A stretch of 64,000 nucleotides of DNA, taken from positions 62,001 through 126,000 of the forward strand of contig CALLJL010000003.1 of the NCBI GenBank assembly GCA_938092135.1, written 5' to 3'. The notes under the pieces are model-generated. The model was not told the DNA's origin, did no database searches, and was given only the letters and a program-made list of their open reading frames with translations. Both the position numbers and the translations under genes were made by a program. Shown one piece after another: positions 19,228 to 29,277 of this stretch (position 1 is the first letter of the stretch; each line of letters starts with the position of its first letter). This DNA comes from an uncultured bacterium (GTDB lineage: Bacteria > Acidobacteriota > Aminicenantia > Aminicenantales > CALLJL01).

Positions 19228-20082
19228 TTAGTGAAAGCCGTTTCCTTTGTCAAAATGGGAAAAGCCAAAATAGTCCCTGATGGAAGTGAACTGGAAATCC
19301 TGAAGAAGAGCCTGCAGTTTGGTCAGAGCTTTTTTTATTCCAAAATAATGGATAAATCTGGGTTTCAAAGTTAAAGTCAGGTGAGGAGAACTCGGGTCTA
19401 TCTCTCTTGGATGGAGATAGACTATGGCTGGCAGACTGTCCTGATTAAGCTTCTTAATGCCTTTTTTAATTAAAAAGTAGGGTAAAGCCCGGAAATAAAA
19501 TCCCCCGGAAAAGGGAATTTTCAATAAGGAAAAAGTTATAACCGAAGGGGGTAACTCGAGGAGCCCACCAATGAAATGGGGCCTCGGATCAACCCCTTTT
19601 TCGCCATAGAGAAATGTCTTTATGGGGAAAAGGCTGGAATCATAGACTAGGCCATTTTCTTCAAGAATTTGAAAAAACCAGGACATATCTTTGCGGATTG
19701 ACCATGACGGTGCCCGAAAGCCAATTATTTTTTCTCCGGCCTGGTTTTCTAATATTTTTAAGGCCCTTTTAAGATCGCTTTCAAATTCTTTTGGCGAAAG
19801 GTTATAAATAAGATCATGGCGATAACCATGACAGGCAATTTCATGACCTTTAGCCTTAATCATGGGAACAAGACTAGGGTATCTTTCCGCAGTTGTTCCC
19901 AAAATGAAAAAAGTAGCTTTAGCCTGATGATGATGGCAAAGCTCCAAAAGACGGCTAATATTTTCCTCTAGATTTTTATCTTCAAGATTCTCTGAATTCT
20001 TTTCAAAACCAGGATAATTAGCCTGATACCATTCTTCTACATCGAAGGTTAAAATATTTAATTTTTTGTTTCTACTTAGCAT
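19228..20082 (-). CDS. Polysaccharide deacetylase of the XrtA/PEP-CTERM-associated type
   Basis: This is a NodB-type carbohydrate esterase. The metal-site motifs are FDVEEW near residue 13 and CHGYRHD near 100; ATFFILGTTAERYP and GFRAPSWS complete the fold. The C-terminal part (GGFYFRALPY, YLHPREID) matches the DUF3473 tail seen in deacetylases that accompany exosortase/PEP-CTERM polysaccharide loci. It removes acetyl groups from amino-sugar polymers. The gene overlaps the upstream methyltransferase by 11 bases. No exosortase or PEP-CTERM gene is in this window. Confidence 0.87.
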   Translation of the reverse strand: MLSRNKKLNILTFDVEEWYQANYPGFEKNSENLEDKNLEENISRLLELCHHHQAKATFFILGTTAERYPSLVPMIKAKGHEIACHGYRHDLIYNLSPKEFESDLKRALKILENQAGEKIIGFRAPSWSIRKDMSWFFQILEENGLVYDSSLFPIKTFLYGEKGVDPRPHFIGGLLELPPSVITFSLLKIPFSGGFYFRALPYFLIKKGIKKLNQDSLPAIVYLHPREIDPSSPHLTLTLKPRFIHYFGIKKALTKLQALLQDFQFTSIRDYFGFSHFDKGNGFH

Positions 20083-20911
20083 CGGAACTGAATGAAGAGT
20101 CTATTTTTTTAGCCTCAATGACAAAAGATGAGGCTAAGAAAAGAAAAATTGATTGAAGTTTTCTAAAATTGATGAATTTTTTTTTAAATTTCAAAGGGTA
20201 AAATAAAAGATAAATTCCTAAGATTCCAACTTTCTGTTTAGAAAGAAGCTTAATAATTTTTTTCAAGGGATGAAGAAATAAAGACGGTTTTCTCTCTGGT
20301 TCTAAATGGTGAAGAATCCGGAAAAAGATATTCTGGCTGTTGAAAGCGCTGATTATGATTCGGCCGCGGGGAATGCAGATTCGCACAAGCTCAGCAAGAA
20401 ATTTCTCAGCATCGGCGAGGCATTGAATAATACTGTTGGCTAGAACCAAATCGAAAGAATTGTCAGCCAAAGGCGGCTCGAGGGCTGAGGCCTGGATAGG
20501 ATGAAATCCTTTGGCTTGAGCTGCTTGGAGCATTTTATGAGAAAGGTCAAGGCCGACCAGGTAATTATCGGTGACCAGAGGAAAACTAAAATGGCCTGTG
20601 CCACAGCCGACATCAATAATCATTAAATCCTTGATATTGCCTGTAACTTTGAGGACGGTTTGCTGGAGTAAACGAAAATGACCCTGATTTAAATAACTAT
20701 TAGCCGCTAAGGAGTCGCCCTTTTTTTCAATTCGCTCATCAAAATAATTTTGCCAGTAGCTTTGAATCTCGGTTAACTTCAATAGCCGAGGAATTTTATT
20801 ATAAATAGAATAAGTTTCCTGACAGCCTGAGCACATAAGAATCTGGTCTTTTAGGGAAAGAGAAGAGTGGCAGAGCGGACAGCGGAGTCGGGAAAGAAGT
20901 CTTTCGTCCAT
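20072..20911 (-). CDS. SAM-dependent methyltransferase with Trm112-like N-terminal zinc ribbon
   Basis: A Trm112-like zinc ribbon occupies the first 45 residues (RLRCPLCHSSLSLK, CSGCQETYSI, KIPRLL). It is followed by a class I methyltransferase with IIDVGCGTGHFSFPL, DLSHKMLQAAQAKG and the late motif FDLVLANSIIQCLAD. About 279 residues. The ATG directly abuts the stop of the FemAB-like gene. It probably modifies a sugar or lipid of the surface polymer made by this operon. The substrate is not readable. Confidence 0.82.
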   Translation of the reverse strand: MDERLLSRLRCPLCHSSLSLKDQILMCSGCQETYSIYNKIPRLLKLTEIQSYWQNYFDERIEKKGDSLAANSYLNQGHFRLLQQTVLKVTGNIKDLMIIDVGCGTGHFSFPLVTDNYLVGLDLSHKMLQAAQAKGFHPIQASALEPPLADNSFDLVLANSIIQCLADAEKFLAELVRICIPRGRIIISAFNSQNIFFRILHHLEPERKPSLFLHPLKKIIKLLSKQKVGILGIYLLFYPLKFKKKFINFRKLQSIFLFLASSFVIEAKKIDSSFSSDAK

Positions 20912-21982
20912 TTATAGGGCCATCTCACGTCGAAAGAATTTACCTAAAAAGGCGGTCATTGGCAAAGGCAAAAGGGATTTCCATATAGAAGGAGCCATTC
21001 GGGTTAAAAATGAATTTGAGGAAAAAATGTTTCTCACTTTATTTAAATCATTACATAAATAAACATAATAATAATCCTCAAGTTTGAGCAGCCACTTCTT
21101 TTTAAATATTTCCTGGCCACGATACCTCACCGGTCCAAAATCAAAGATTTTAAAGCCCTCGTTGTAGGCCCAGCTGAGAAATTCCCAGATGGCTAAATCA
21201 TTAGGCTTGACAAAGAAAAATCTTTCATCGGAAACCATATCGGTAATGTGAACTGTTACACCCACGGCCCAGGCAATTAAAGCCGCCACCGGTCTCGTTT
21301 TAAAATTAACGATAAAAATTTTCAGATAGGGCCTAAGGTAGTGAAAGAGGTTTAAAAAATAGATAAGAGGATGAGGTGGGCTACCTAATCTTTTCATTGT
21401 TCTTAAATAGAGAGGATAAAATTTTTCTTTTAGTGTTTCCATATTGTTAGCCAATTCAATTTTTAATTTATAGGACTCAGCTTTTCTCAGAATATTCCTT
21501 TCTTTTGGGTCAAGCTTCTTCCAGAAAATATCGGGAGCTTCGATTTCAAGCCAACTTCGCCGGAATAATTTACGGGCCTGAAGACTTTCAGTTTTTACTC
21601 CCAGCATCTCTTGGGGATGGCGCATTTCAAGAGCAAGATAATTTTTTTCGGTTAAAAAATTTTTTATCAATTTCAGAAATTGGTCGATAATAATTAATCT
21701 TTTCTCGTGGGGAACATCAGACCGAAAAAGAAGACCGCCGTATTCTGAAAAGGGCTGGGAAATAATTTTTCTTCCAAGAAATAAGCCTCGATGGAAAAAT
21801 CCAGGAAAAAGACTTAAAATCTCGCCCTTTTCAAGATAAGCTAGATAAATCGAATTCAGGTGATAACAACCTTCGATGGCTTTTTTAAATCCCAGGAGAT
21901 GGATAAAACGGCCATGAAGATTACTTTCCACCAGATTGTCCCATTGTAAAGAGAGGGAATCATTGAAAAGGGTCCAACCCAT
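20912..21982 (-). CDS. FemAB-like acyl/peptidyl transferase (GNAT fold)
   Basis: This 356-residue cytoplasmic protein resembles the FemAB-related, PEP-CTERM-associated family: the N-terminal half has YHLNSIYLAYLEKGEILSLFPGFF-like strands, then KAESYKLKIELANN, FYPLYLRTMKRLGSPPHP and the C-terminal GNAT half LIAWAVGVTVHITD...PNDLAIWEFLSWAYNEGF..FDFGPVR. Members attach amino-acyl or acyl groups to cell-surface polymers using aminoacyl-tRNA or acyl-CoA. It sits six bases after the SMR-like gene and directly before the methyltransferase. The exact donor is unknown. Confidence 0.82.
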   Translation of the reverse strand: MGWTLFNDSLSLQWDNLVESNLHGRFIHLLGFKKAIEGCYHLNSIYLAYLEKGEILSLFPGFFHRGLFLGRKIISQPFSEYGGLLFRSDVPHEKRLIIIDQFLKLIKNFLTEKNYLALEMRHPQEMLGVKTESLQARKLFRRSWLEIEAPDIFWKKLDPKERNILRKAESYKLKIELANNMETLKEKFYPLYLRTMKRLGSPPHPLIYFLNLFHYLRPYLKIFIVNFKTRPVAALIAWAVGVTVHITDMVSDERFFFVKPNDLAIWEFLSWAYNEGFKIFDFGPVRYRGQEIFKKKWLLKLEDYYYVYLCNDLNKVRNIFSSNSFLTRMAPSIWKSLLPLPMTAFLGKFFRREMAL

Positions 21983-21988
21983 AAAAAC

Positions 21989-22342
21989 TTATCCCTTAAG
22001 AACAAAAAAGACGCCAGCGATAATCAAGGTGGCTCCGAAAATTTTGAAAAAAGAAAAGGATTCATGGAGAAAGATGGCCGAAATGATCATAATTAAAACA
22101 TAGGTTAAGCAGACAAGGAGATTAGAAAATGCCAGGTCATAGCGGGAAAGAATCATCAGCCAGAAGAGAACACCAACTCCTGAAAAAAACAAACCAATAA
22201 GGACAAAATGGGAGCTAAGAGCCTTGATAAAAAATTTAAGGCTAAAAGGTTCGTTAGCTAATTTAGCCAAGCCGATTTTTATTAGAACCTGCGATGAAGC
22301 CCAGAGGAAAATAGCCAGAGAAAAGAGAGGAAAACCTTTCAC
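21989..22342 (-). CDS. Small four-helix transporter of the SMR/EamA type (ArnE/F-like)
   Basis: At 117 residues with four hydrophobic helices and a conserved-looking loop at FLHESFSFFKIFGATLIIAGVFFVLKG, this matches the small multidrug-resistance/EamA half-size proteins. In polysaccharide clusters such proteins, like ArnE/ArnF, are thought to flip undecaprenyl-phosphate-linked sugars across the inner membrane. The start is GTG, overlapping the DUF2304 stop by four bases (GTGA), so translation is coupled. Given its neighbours (GT2, DUF2304, GT39), a flippase role is the most likely reading. Confidence 0.8.
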   Translation of the reverse strand: MKGFPLFSLAIFLWASSQVLIKIGLAKLANEPFSLKFFIKALSSHFVLIGLFFSGVGVLFWLMILSRYDLAFSNLLVCLTYVLIMIISAIFLHESFSFFKIFGATLIIAGVFFVLKG

Positions 22343-22707
22343 TTTTCCCTCCTTTCTTTTTCTTCAAGCTCGGCCCTGAGCAATCCAAGTTCCTGCAACA
22401 ATTTTTTATTTGTTTCCTTAAGCTCAGAAATGGCTATAGAAAAATGGATGCAAACCATGATCAGGCCAAGAATTAGAATGAGAAAAAGAGCTGCCGGTGG
22501 GTAGTCTATTCCCAGAAAGTAGGAAAATTTATCAAGCAGGGGCCTAAAGATAGAAATTAAAAGGAAGATGAAGGCTGTCACCAGCCAGAGAATTGAAAAT
22601 TCTTCCCGCAATTTTTTCTTTCTAATAAGATTAAGGATAAAAATAATCAAAGCCACGCTGCCAAATATAGCTAAAATTTGAATTCTCATTGTATTGACTT
22701 CAGCCAT
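22339..22707 (-). CDS. DUF2304-family membrane protein
   Basis: A 122-residue protein with three hydrophobic helices and a charged coiled-coil tail (ELKETNKKLLQELGLLRAELEEKERREK). The arrangement RKKKLREEFSILWLVTAFIFLLIS is typical of DUF2304, a family found beside GT2 lipid-sugar synthases and thought to be an accessory of them. No better start than the track ATG has a Shine-Dalgarno; an internal start at MRIQ, six codons on, is possible and would match the usual family N-terminus. Confidence 0.78.
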   Translation of the reverse strand: MAEVNTMRIQILAIFGSVALIIFILNLIRKKKLREEFSILWLVTAFIFLLISIFRPLLDKFSYFLGIDYPPAALFLILILGLIMVCIHFSIAISELKETNKKLLQELGLLRAELEEKERREK

Positions 22708-22724
22708 GGTTGGCCTTTTTGTTG

Positions 22725-23417
22725 TTATTTTCTAAGCATCAGAATAGAAATGGCCAGGATTACTTTGACCATATAATAAATGGATTTAAAGAAGCTTAGA
22801 GAAGATCGGCCCGCTCGTCTTGCTTCCATGGAGACGGGAACTTCCATGATCCGAAGCCCCTTCTTTTTTAGGAGAAAAATCGCCTCCGGTTCAGGAAAGT
22901 CATCGGGATACTCCTCACTCAAAATTTCTATCGTCCGGCGATTAAAGGCCCTGAAACCGGAGGTACTATCTGTGAATTTTTCCCCGAGAAAAATTAGATT
23001 AAGGAAGGAAAAGATTTTAATCCCCAGGCGTCGCCAAAAAGTGCCTTTGTATTTTGATTGAGACAAAAAGCGAGAGCCAATGACCATGTCCGCTTTGTCA
23101 GCTAGGATTGGTTCAATTAATTTTTTTATCTCGGCCGGATCATGCTGGCCATCACCATCAATCTGGATAGCTAGATCATAATTTTTTCGACGGCTGTAAA
23201 TAAAACCAGTCTGAACAGCTCCACCAATACCAATATTCGACAAAAGATCAATAACGAGAGCTTGGTTGGTCTTTCTGGCGGCGAGGGAAGTTTGATCAAA
23301 GGAACCATCATTAATTACCAAAATATCAAAGTCAGGTTGATATTGTTTAAGAGAAGAAATAACGCCTTGGATATTTTTTTCTTCATTAAAAGCAGGGATA
23401 ATAGCTATTTTTTTCAT
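22725..23417 (-). CDS. GT2 glycosyltransferase, polyprenyl-phosphate sugar synthase type
   Basis: A 230-residue GT-A enzyme with IIPAFNEEKNI at the N-terminus, VINDGSFD, the metal-binding QIDGDGQHD and GSRF, followed by the STSGFRAFNR acceptor loop of DPM1/DPG-like synthases. The last 25 residues are one hydrophobic helix. It would make a polyprenyl-phosphate-linked sugar, the donor expected for the GT39 enzyme further down the operon. It is the first gene of the minus-strand polysaccharide operon, 123 bases after the end of carB. Confidence 0.87.
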   Translation of the reverse strand: MKKIAIIPAFNEEKNIQGVISSLKQYQPDFDILVINDGSFDQTSLAARKTNQALVIDLLSNIGIGGAVQTGFIYSRRKNYDLAIQIDGDGQHDPAEIKKLIEPILADKADMVIGSRFLSQSKYKGTFWRRLGIKIFSFLNLIFLGEKFTDSTSGFRAFNRRTIEILSEEYPDDFPEPEAIFLLKKKGLRIMEVPVSMEARRAGRSSLSFFKSIYYMVKVILAISILMLRK

Positions 23418-23540
23418 TTATTGATTTACTAAACTCAATAATATTATCTTAAAAGAAAGCGGAGCTTCAAGTTCTTTGGTCGCTTCCTTTCAATTATGTT
23501 TGTTTAAAGATAAGGACATCGGCTCCTTTAATTTCTGATT

Positions 23541-26500
23541 TTAATCTCTTTTTTGATGGAGACTCTGAAGGCAATAAACATCAGGCTCCTTTTTTCTTCT
23601 GATGTGAATAGCCGAGCAGGCAGCACTGGCCGAGGGGATGGTCGTGAAACAGGGCACGCGATAGCTGAAGGCCACATGACGAATAATGCGGGCATCATCC
23701 ATTTCTTGTCGACCATTGGGAGTATTAAAAATTAAATTAACCCGGCCTTCTTTTATATCATTTAGGATGTTATGGCGAGAAGATGCAATTTTTCCTACTA
23801 TTTTTGCTTTGAATCCATGGCGCTTTAAATATTGAGCTGTGCCTTCAGTGGCCGTAAAGCGAAAACCTAAATTCGCCATTTTTTCCACGATGGGTAAGAA
23901 CCTCGGCTTATCCTCATCAGGAACGCTGACAAAAACTTGGCCAGTTGCTGGCAGCTTAAAGCCGGCTCCCTCCATGGCCTTGAGAAAGGCCAAGGCAAAA
24001 TTACGATCAAGGCCAATTGACTCGCCTGTGGAGCGCATTTCAGGTCCGAGAACAGGGTCAACTTCATGAAATTTATCAAAGGAAAAAACAGCTTCTTTGA
24101 CAGCGACGAGATTATGACTAGAAGGCTGAAGATTCATTTTCTTTAGTTTTTCACCCATAATAAGATGAGTGGCAATTTTAGCTAGCGGCAAACCTATAAC
24201 CTTGGAAACAAAGGGGACTGTTCGCGAAGCCCTTGGATTTACCTCAAGGATGTAAAGTCGACTTCCTTTGACGGCCATTTGGATATTCATAAGGCCGACA
24301 ATGCCGAGTTCTTTGGCCAAAAGAATAGACTGCCTTTTAATTTCCTCGACAATTCGGTCGGCCAAAAAATAGGGGGGAAAAACCATCGTAGCATCCCCTG
24401 AATGGACCCCAGCTTCCTGAATGTGTTCTAGGATACCCCCAATAAAAACATCTTCACCATCGGCGAGAAGATCCACATCGACTTCAACCGCATTTTCCAG
24501 AAATTCATCGATCAGCAAAGGATGTTCACCCATATGGTCAGTAATTGAATTTAAATATTTTTCAAGATCCTCTTCAGAATGAATTATTTTCATGGCTCGA
24601 CCACCCAAAACATAGGATGGCCGAATTAAAACGGGATAGCCAATTCGGGCAGCGACCTTGAGAGCTTCCTTGATGGTTCGAGCGGTCCCATTTCTTGGTC
24701 GAATCAGCCCGAGCTTTTGCAGAAAGTCATCAAATTTTTCTCTATCTTCGCAGAGATCGATAATTTCGGGTGATGTGCCGAAGATTTTAAGGCCATAACT
24801 TTTTAATTCGCCCGCCATTTTAAGGGGTGTCTGACCGCCAAATTGAACAATAAGACCAGCCGATTTTTCCTTTAACGCTATTTCTAGAACATCTTCCGTT
24901 GTGATAGGATCGAAGTAGAGTCGGTCAGAAATATCATAATCGGTGGAAACTGTTTCCGGGTTAGAATTAATCATAATGGCCTTTAACCCCATTTCTTTAA
25001 GAGCTAATACGCTGTGAACACAGCAATAATCAAATTCTATCCCTTGACCAATTCGATTTGGACCAGAGCCAAGGATAATTGCCTTCTTTTCCTTTATTTC
25101 CGGAACTTCATCTTCGTCTTCATAGGTGGAGTAAAAATAGGGGGTTTCTGAAGTAAATTCTCCAGCACAGGTATCGACAACCTTCCAAACTGGTCTAATG
25201 CCCTCCTTCCAACGAAGGGCGCGAAGGGCTTCTTCCTTTATTCTCAGCAAATCAGCTAAACGACGGTCGGCTAGGCCCATTTTTTTGGCTTCATGGAGAA
25301 GGGAAGGCTCAAGGGAGGCGAAATCGGATTTTTCAAAGGTTTCTTCCATTAAGACAATTTCTTGGATATGGGCTAAGAAAAAGGGATCAATTTTAGTCAA
25401 AGAGGAAATTTTTGTCAGGCTCATTTTCCGCCGAAATGCTTCGGCTATGGCCCAAAGGCGGTCAGCCTGGGGCTGACTGAGTTTTTTTTCTAAATCGGTC
25501 TCAGTTAAATAAGCCAGGATTTTCTCCAAGCCATAGCGGTTGATTTCTAGGGATCGGATGGCTTTAAGTAAAGCTTCTTTAAAGGTCCGTCCAATTGCCA
25601 TGACTTCGCCTACCGACTTCATCTGCGTAGTCAGAGATGCTGATTCTTCTGGAAATTTTTCAAAGGCAAAACGAGGAATCTTAACCACAACATAATCAAT
25701 CGCCGGTTCAAAGCAGGCGGGGGTCTTTTTAGTGATATCATTAAGCAATTCATCAAGGGTATAACCCACAGCCAGCTTAGCCGCTATTTTGGCTATGGGA
25801 AAGCCGGTTGCTTTGGAAGCTAAAGCTGAAGACCGGGAAACTCTCGGATTCATTTCAATAACCATCATCTCACCATTTTCTGGATTAATTGCAAATTGGA
25901 TATTAGAGCCGCCGCAGGTTATGCCTATTTCCCTCATAATATTTAGGGCCGCATCCCTCATCTGTTGATATTCTTTATCAGTTAAGGTTTGAGCTGGAGC
26001 GACAGTTATGGAATCTCCGGTATGAACACCCATAGGATCAACATTTTCAATGGAGCAAACAATGACGGCATTATTCTTATTATCCCTCATCACTTCCAGC
26101 TCAAATTCTTTCCAGCCCGCAATCGATTGTTCTAGGAGAACCTGGGAAATTGGACTTATGGCCAAGGCAAGAGGGACAAAATGGTAAAAATCATTCCAAT
26201 CATAAATTATGCTGCCTCCAGTCCCACCCAAGGTGAAGGACGGTCGAATGACTAGAGGGAAGCCAATTTTTCGGGCTACTGCCTCGGCTTCCTTGAGATT
26301 ACGGGCAATTCCCGAGACGGGAACTTTCAGGCCAATTTTTTCCATGGACCGGCGAAACATTTCTCTATTTTCAGCTTTGCGAATGGAATCAGCTTTTACG
26401 CCAAGAAGTTCGAGGCCATACTGGGATAAAATCCCTTTTTCCTCTAGTTCGATGGCTAGATTGAGGGCTTTTTGACCTCCCAATGTAGCCAGCAAAGCCT

Positions 26501-26768
26501 GAGGTCTTTCTTTGACAATAATTTTTTCAATGTATTCCAAGATTAATGGTTCAAGATATGTCCGGTCGGCAAATTCAGGGTCAGTCATAATAGTAGCAGG
26601 ATTAGAGTTCACCAAAATAAGTCGATAGCCTTCTTCTTTTAGAGCCTTCAGGGCCTGGGTTCCAGAATAATCAAATTCGCAGGCCTGGCCGATGACAATC
26701 GGTCCCGAACCGATAATCAAAATTGATTCGAGATCATTCCTTCTGGGCATGGGCTTGTTTAAATTCAT
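23541..26768 (-). CDS. carB: Carbamoyl-phosphate synthase large subunit
   Basis: At 1075 residues it has the full tandem architecture: two ATP-grasp halves ([19 protein letters not shown] near the N-terminus and [19 protein letters not shown] near residue 560), glycine-rich ATP loops ([21 protein letters not shown]-like), an oligomerisation domain and a C-terminal MGS-type allosteric domain ([20 protein letters not shown]). It uses ammonia from CarA with bicarbonate and two ATP to make carbamoyl phosphate for pyrimidines and arginine. It overlaps carA by 35 bases with the track start; an ATG six codons later (MPRRND) fits the family N-terminus better. Neither has a clear ribosome-binding site. 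Confidence 0.97.
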   Translation of the reverse strand: MNLNKPMPRRNDLESILIIGSGPIVIGQACEFDYSGTQALKALKEEGYRLILVNSNPATIMTDPEFADRTYLEPLILEYIEKIIVKERPQALLATLGGQKALNLAIELEEKGILSQYGLELLGVKADSIRKAENREMFRRSMEKIGLKVPVSGIARNLKEAEAVARKIGFPLVIRPSFTLGGTGGSIIYDWNDFYHFVPLALAISPISQVLLEQSIAGWKEFELEVMRDNKNNAVIVCSIENVDPMGVHTGDSITVAPAQTLTDKEYQQMRDAALNIMREIGITCGGSNIQFAINPENGEMMVIEMNPRVSRSSALASKATGFPIAKIAAKLAVGYTLDELLNDITKKTPACFEPAIDYVVVKIPRFAFEKFPEESASLTTQMKSVGEVMAIGRTFKEALLKAIRSLEINRYGLEKILAYLTETDLEKKLSQPQADRLWAIAEAFRRKMSLTKISSLTKIDPFFLAHIQEIVLMEETFEKSDFASLEPSLLHEAKKMGLADRRLADLLRIKEEALRALRWKEGIRPVWKVVDTCAGEFTSETPYFYSTYEDEDEVPEIKEKKAIILGSGPNRIGQGIEFDYCCVHSVLALKEMGLKAIMINSNPETVSTDYDISDRLYFDPITTEDVLEIALKEKSAGLIVQFGGQTPLKMAGELKSYGLKIFGTSPEIIDLCEDREKFDDFLQKLGLIRPRNGTARTIKEALKVAARIGYPVLIRPSYVLGGRAMKIIHSEEDLEKYLNSITDHMGEHPLLIDEFLENAVEVDVDLLADGEDVFIGGILEHIQEAGVHSGDATMVFPPYFLADRIVEEIKRQSILLAKELGIVGLMNIQMAVKGSRLYILEVNPRASRTVPFVSKVIGLPLAKIATHLIMGEKLKKMNLQPSSHNLVAVKEAVFSFDKFHEVDPVLGPEMRSTGESIGLDRNFALAFLKAMEGAGFKLPATGQVFVSVPDEDKPRFLPIVEKMANLGFRFTATEGTAQYLKRHGFKAKIVGKIASSRHNILNDIKEGRVNLIFNTPNGRQEMDDARIIRHVAFSYRVPCFTTIPSASAACSAIHIRRKKEPDVYCLQSLHQKRD

Positions 26769-27894
26769 TCATCAGATTAAAAAATTGATTAAAAAGATAA
26801 CGGGCATCATGAGGGCCAGGGGAGCTTTCTGGATGATACTGGACTGAAAAGGCCAGAAGTTCTGGATACGCCAGACCTTCAACTGTTCCATCGTTAAGGT
26901 TAATATGGGTGAGTCTGGAGCCAGAGGGTAAAGAGGACATTTCCACGGCAAAACCATGATTCTGGGAAGTGATTTCCACTTCACCGGTGATTAGATTTTT
27001 TACAGGATGATTGGCTCCATGGTGACCGAACTTTAATTTATAGGTTCGCCCACCAAGAGCCAGAGCAAGAAGTTGATGACCCAGGCAAATTCCGAAGATG
27101 GGCAGCTTTCCCACTAGTTTCTTTATAGTTTCAATGGCAGCCACGAGCGGTTCTGGATCCCCTGGCCCATTGGAAAGAAGCAGACCATCAGGCTGAAGAG
27201 AGATTATTTCCTCAGCGGAAGTTCTCGCCGGAACCACTTGAACCTTGGCTCCATGGGCAACCAGAAGGCGGAGGATATTTCGTTTAACGCCAAAATCAAG
27301 AACAACTACTTTAAACTTTTGGCTATTTTTTCTAACATAACCAAAAGGCCAGACATAATCTCCCTCATCAAAAATATATGGTTTTGAACAGGTGACTGAG
27401 CTGGCCAAATCTGTGCCGACAATAGAAGGAATTTCTTTCACCTTTTTCCTGAGAATATTAGGATCATAAACTTCAGTACTCAGTAGGGCCCTTTGGGCTC
27501 CAACTTCGCGGATCATTTTAACTAGGCGGCGCGTATCAATTCTTTCGATGGCCGGAATTCCTTTTTTTATTAAATAGTCCCGCAGGCTTTCCTTAGCTCG
27601 CCAGCTTGAAGGGATCTGAGTCATTTCCCGGACAACAAGGCCTTCGACCCAAGGTTGATGAGATTCCATATCCTCGAAATTAATCCCTGTATTGCCAATA
27701 AGAGGATAGGTCATAACGACAATCTGACCACGATAGGATGGATCGGTCAAAATTTCTTGATAACCTGTCATGGCCGTATTAAAGACAATTTCTCCAGCTG
27801 CTTCACCTAAAGCTCCGCAAGATAAGCCCTCAAAAATGGTTCCATTTTCTAGGACGAGATAGGCGGGAGTTCTTTTTTCAGAAGGACCTGACAT
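26734..27894 (-). CDS. carA: Carbamoyl-phosphate synthase small (glutaminase) subunit
   Basis: A 386-residue class I glutamine amidotransferase subunit. The N-terminal CPSase_sm domain ([31 protein letters not shown]) is followed by the GATase domain with the nucleophile in GICLGHQ and the His/Glu pair in [11 protein letters not shown]. It supplies ammonia to CarB, encoded just downstream in an overlapping arrangement. A weak TAAGG site precedes the ATG. The two genes form a complete carAB operon. Confidence 0.97.
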   Translation of the reverse strand: MSGPSEKRTPAYLVLENGTIFEGLSCGALGEAAGEIVFNTAMTGYQEILTDPSYRGQIVVMTYPLIGNTGINFEDMESHQPWVEGLVVREMTQIPSSWRAKESLRDYLIKKGIPAIERIDTRRLVKMIREVGAQRALLSTEVYDPNILRKKVKEIPSIVGTDLASSVTCSKPYIFDEGDYVWPFGYVRKNSQKFKVVVLDFGVKRNILRLLVAHGAKVQVVPARTSAEEIISLQPDGLLLSNGPGDPEPLVAAIETIKKLVGKLPIFGICLGHQLLALALGGRTYKLKFGHHGANHPVKNLITGEVEITSQNHGFAVEMSSLPSGSRLTHINLNDGTVEGLAYPELLAFSVQYHPESSPGPHDARYLFNQFFNLMNEFKQAHAQKE

Positions 27895-28040
27895 TTGCCT
27901 TATTTTAGCACATTTTTTTCTAGTCTCCAGCGAGAAAATAAAAAAATTAGTAAATTTGAAAATTAAAGAAAAAAAATTTAAATTTTAATTGAAAATATAA
28001 AAAAGCTTAAAATTTGGTTTTTATCTTAAGACCAAACGTT

Positions 28041-28979
28041 TTAGGACAGACGAAGGCAAACCCGGTTTCTTCCAAGCCATTTACTATGGAGCATCAATTT
28101 TTCAGCCCGATCAATAATTTCTTTAACGGTATCTCGCTTCCGAGCCATTGTGGCCCCGATGGAGACAGTTGTGCTGACCGAAAGACCGTTGGTAAAGATG
28201 AAGGAGTTTTGAGCTAGAAGGCGCAGTTTGTTGGCCACTACATCCAGTTTGGCTTCATTAACATTAGTAATAATGGCTAGAAAAGCATCGTCTTCCCAGC
28301 GACCGAGAATATCTATGAACCTCAAGTTATTTAGAAGAGTTCGGGCAATAGCAGCAATGAGACGATCTCCAGTCGAGCGACCATAAAGATCATTTATTTC
28401 AGCTAGGCGATCAATATCTATAAATAAAACTCCAAAAGTGAGGCCAAATTTTTGCATTTCTTGAAGCCTCGATTGAAGATAAATTTTAAGGAAATTACGG
28501 TTACCAATGGAAGTCAGAGGATCGATGAGATCAAGCCGGTTGAGTTCATCAATTCGGGGTGGCATGGTCAAGCGAGGTGAGGTATCAATAAAGATATGAG
28601 CTGTGCCAATAACTTCATCTGTTCGGCTTTTTAAAGGGGCTATCCTCATCAATACAGGTAGGCGATAGCCTTCTCGATGATGAATATATAATTCCAAAAT
28701 TTGGTTAGAGGTCCCAGTTTGAATTTTATTCAAGGGACATAGCTCTGAGCAAAGAAGCCGGCCTTGGTCATCTATGGGGACAAGAAGTTTATCTGAACAT
28801 TTTCGCCCCAGAGCTTCCGAACTTGGATAGCCAGAAATTTTCTCGGCCGATTTATTCCAGAAGAGGATATTTTTTTCTCTGTCGATTAAAAATATGCCCT
28901 CAAAGGACCCCGATAAAATTTCTATCCAGCAAGAAGAGTCTATTTCTTTTAAGATATTTCCCTTATCAATGGGATTCAT
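28041..28979 (-). CDS. PAS-GGDEF protein with degenerate active site and intact I-site
   Basis: A PAS domain (about residues 15-120: GSFEGIFLIDREKNILFWN, SAEKISGY) includes a cysteine-containing insert (LCSELCPLN). It is followed by a GGDEF domain from about 150. The Mg/nucleotide residues FIDIDR and INDLYGR..GD are kept. The signature GGDEF itself reads EDDAF (GRWEDDAF), which should abolish cyclase activity. Five residues upstream the inhibitory motif RxxD is intact (RFID). Such domains usually act as c-di-GMP receptors rather than synthases. The protein has no transmembrane segment. AAAGGGA lies just before the ATG. It is monocistronic and has its own promoter. Confidence 0.85.
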   Translation of the reverse strand: MNPIDKGNILKEIDSSCWIEILSGSFEGIFLIDREKNILFWNKSAEKISGYPSSEALGRKCSDKLLVPIDDQGRLLCSELCPLNKIQTGTSNQILELYIHHREGYRLPVLMRIAPLKSRTDEVIGTAHIFIDTSPRLTMPPRIDELNRLDLIDPLTSIGNRNFLKIYLQSRLQEMQKFGLTFGVLFIDIDRLAEINDLYGRSTGDRLIAAIARTLLNNLRFIDILGRWEDDAFLAIITNVNEAKLDVVANKLRLLAQNSFIFTNGLSVSTTVSIGATMARKRDTVKEIIDRAEKLMLHSKWLGRNRVCLRLS

Positions 28980-29012
28980 TATTGTTCCCTTTCTGAAAAA
29001 AACCCTCTTTTT

Positions 29013-29042
29013 TCTATATCAAAATATAATAAAATTTGTCAA
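29013..29042 (-). promoter_or_regulatory. Predicted sigma-70 promoter of the PAS-GGDEF gene
   Basis: On the minus strand TTGACA (29042-29037) and TATAGA (29018-29013) are 18 bases apart, about 35 bases before the ATG. The -35 box is a perfect consensus match and the -10 box matches at four of six positions. Confidence 0.6.
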
Positions 29043-29204
29043 CAGAACAAGGCATTCCATCTTTTCGTTATCCTAAATTGCCTTTTCTTGACCTTCAATT
29101 AAAGTTTTAATTTGATTTTGAAAAAACATGGATCATTAAATTTTTTCTCTTAAATATTTATTCTAACTTAAAATCCTTTTAAAACTATTCATGATCGGCT
29201 TAGC

Positions 29205-29233
29205 TTGACACTTAGGCTGGCGAAGGTTATCCT
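29205..29233 (+). promoter_or_regulatory. Predicted sigma-70 promoter of the iorAB-ACD operon
   Basis: A perfect TTGACA (29205-29210) is followed after 17 bases by TATCCT (29228-29233, four of six matches to TATAAT), 45 bases before the iorA ATG. Confidence 0.6.
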
Positions 29234-29277
29234 GTGGAGTAAATTTTTTCTTAAATGAATTGAAGAGTGAGGCCACA

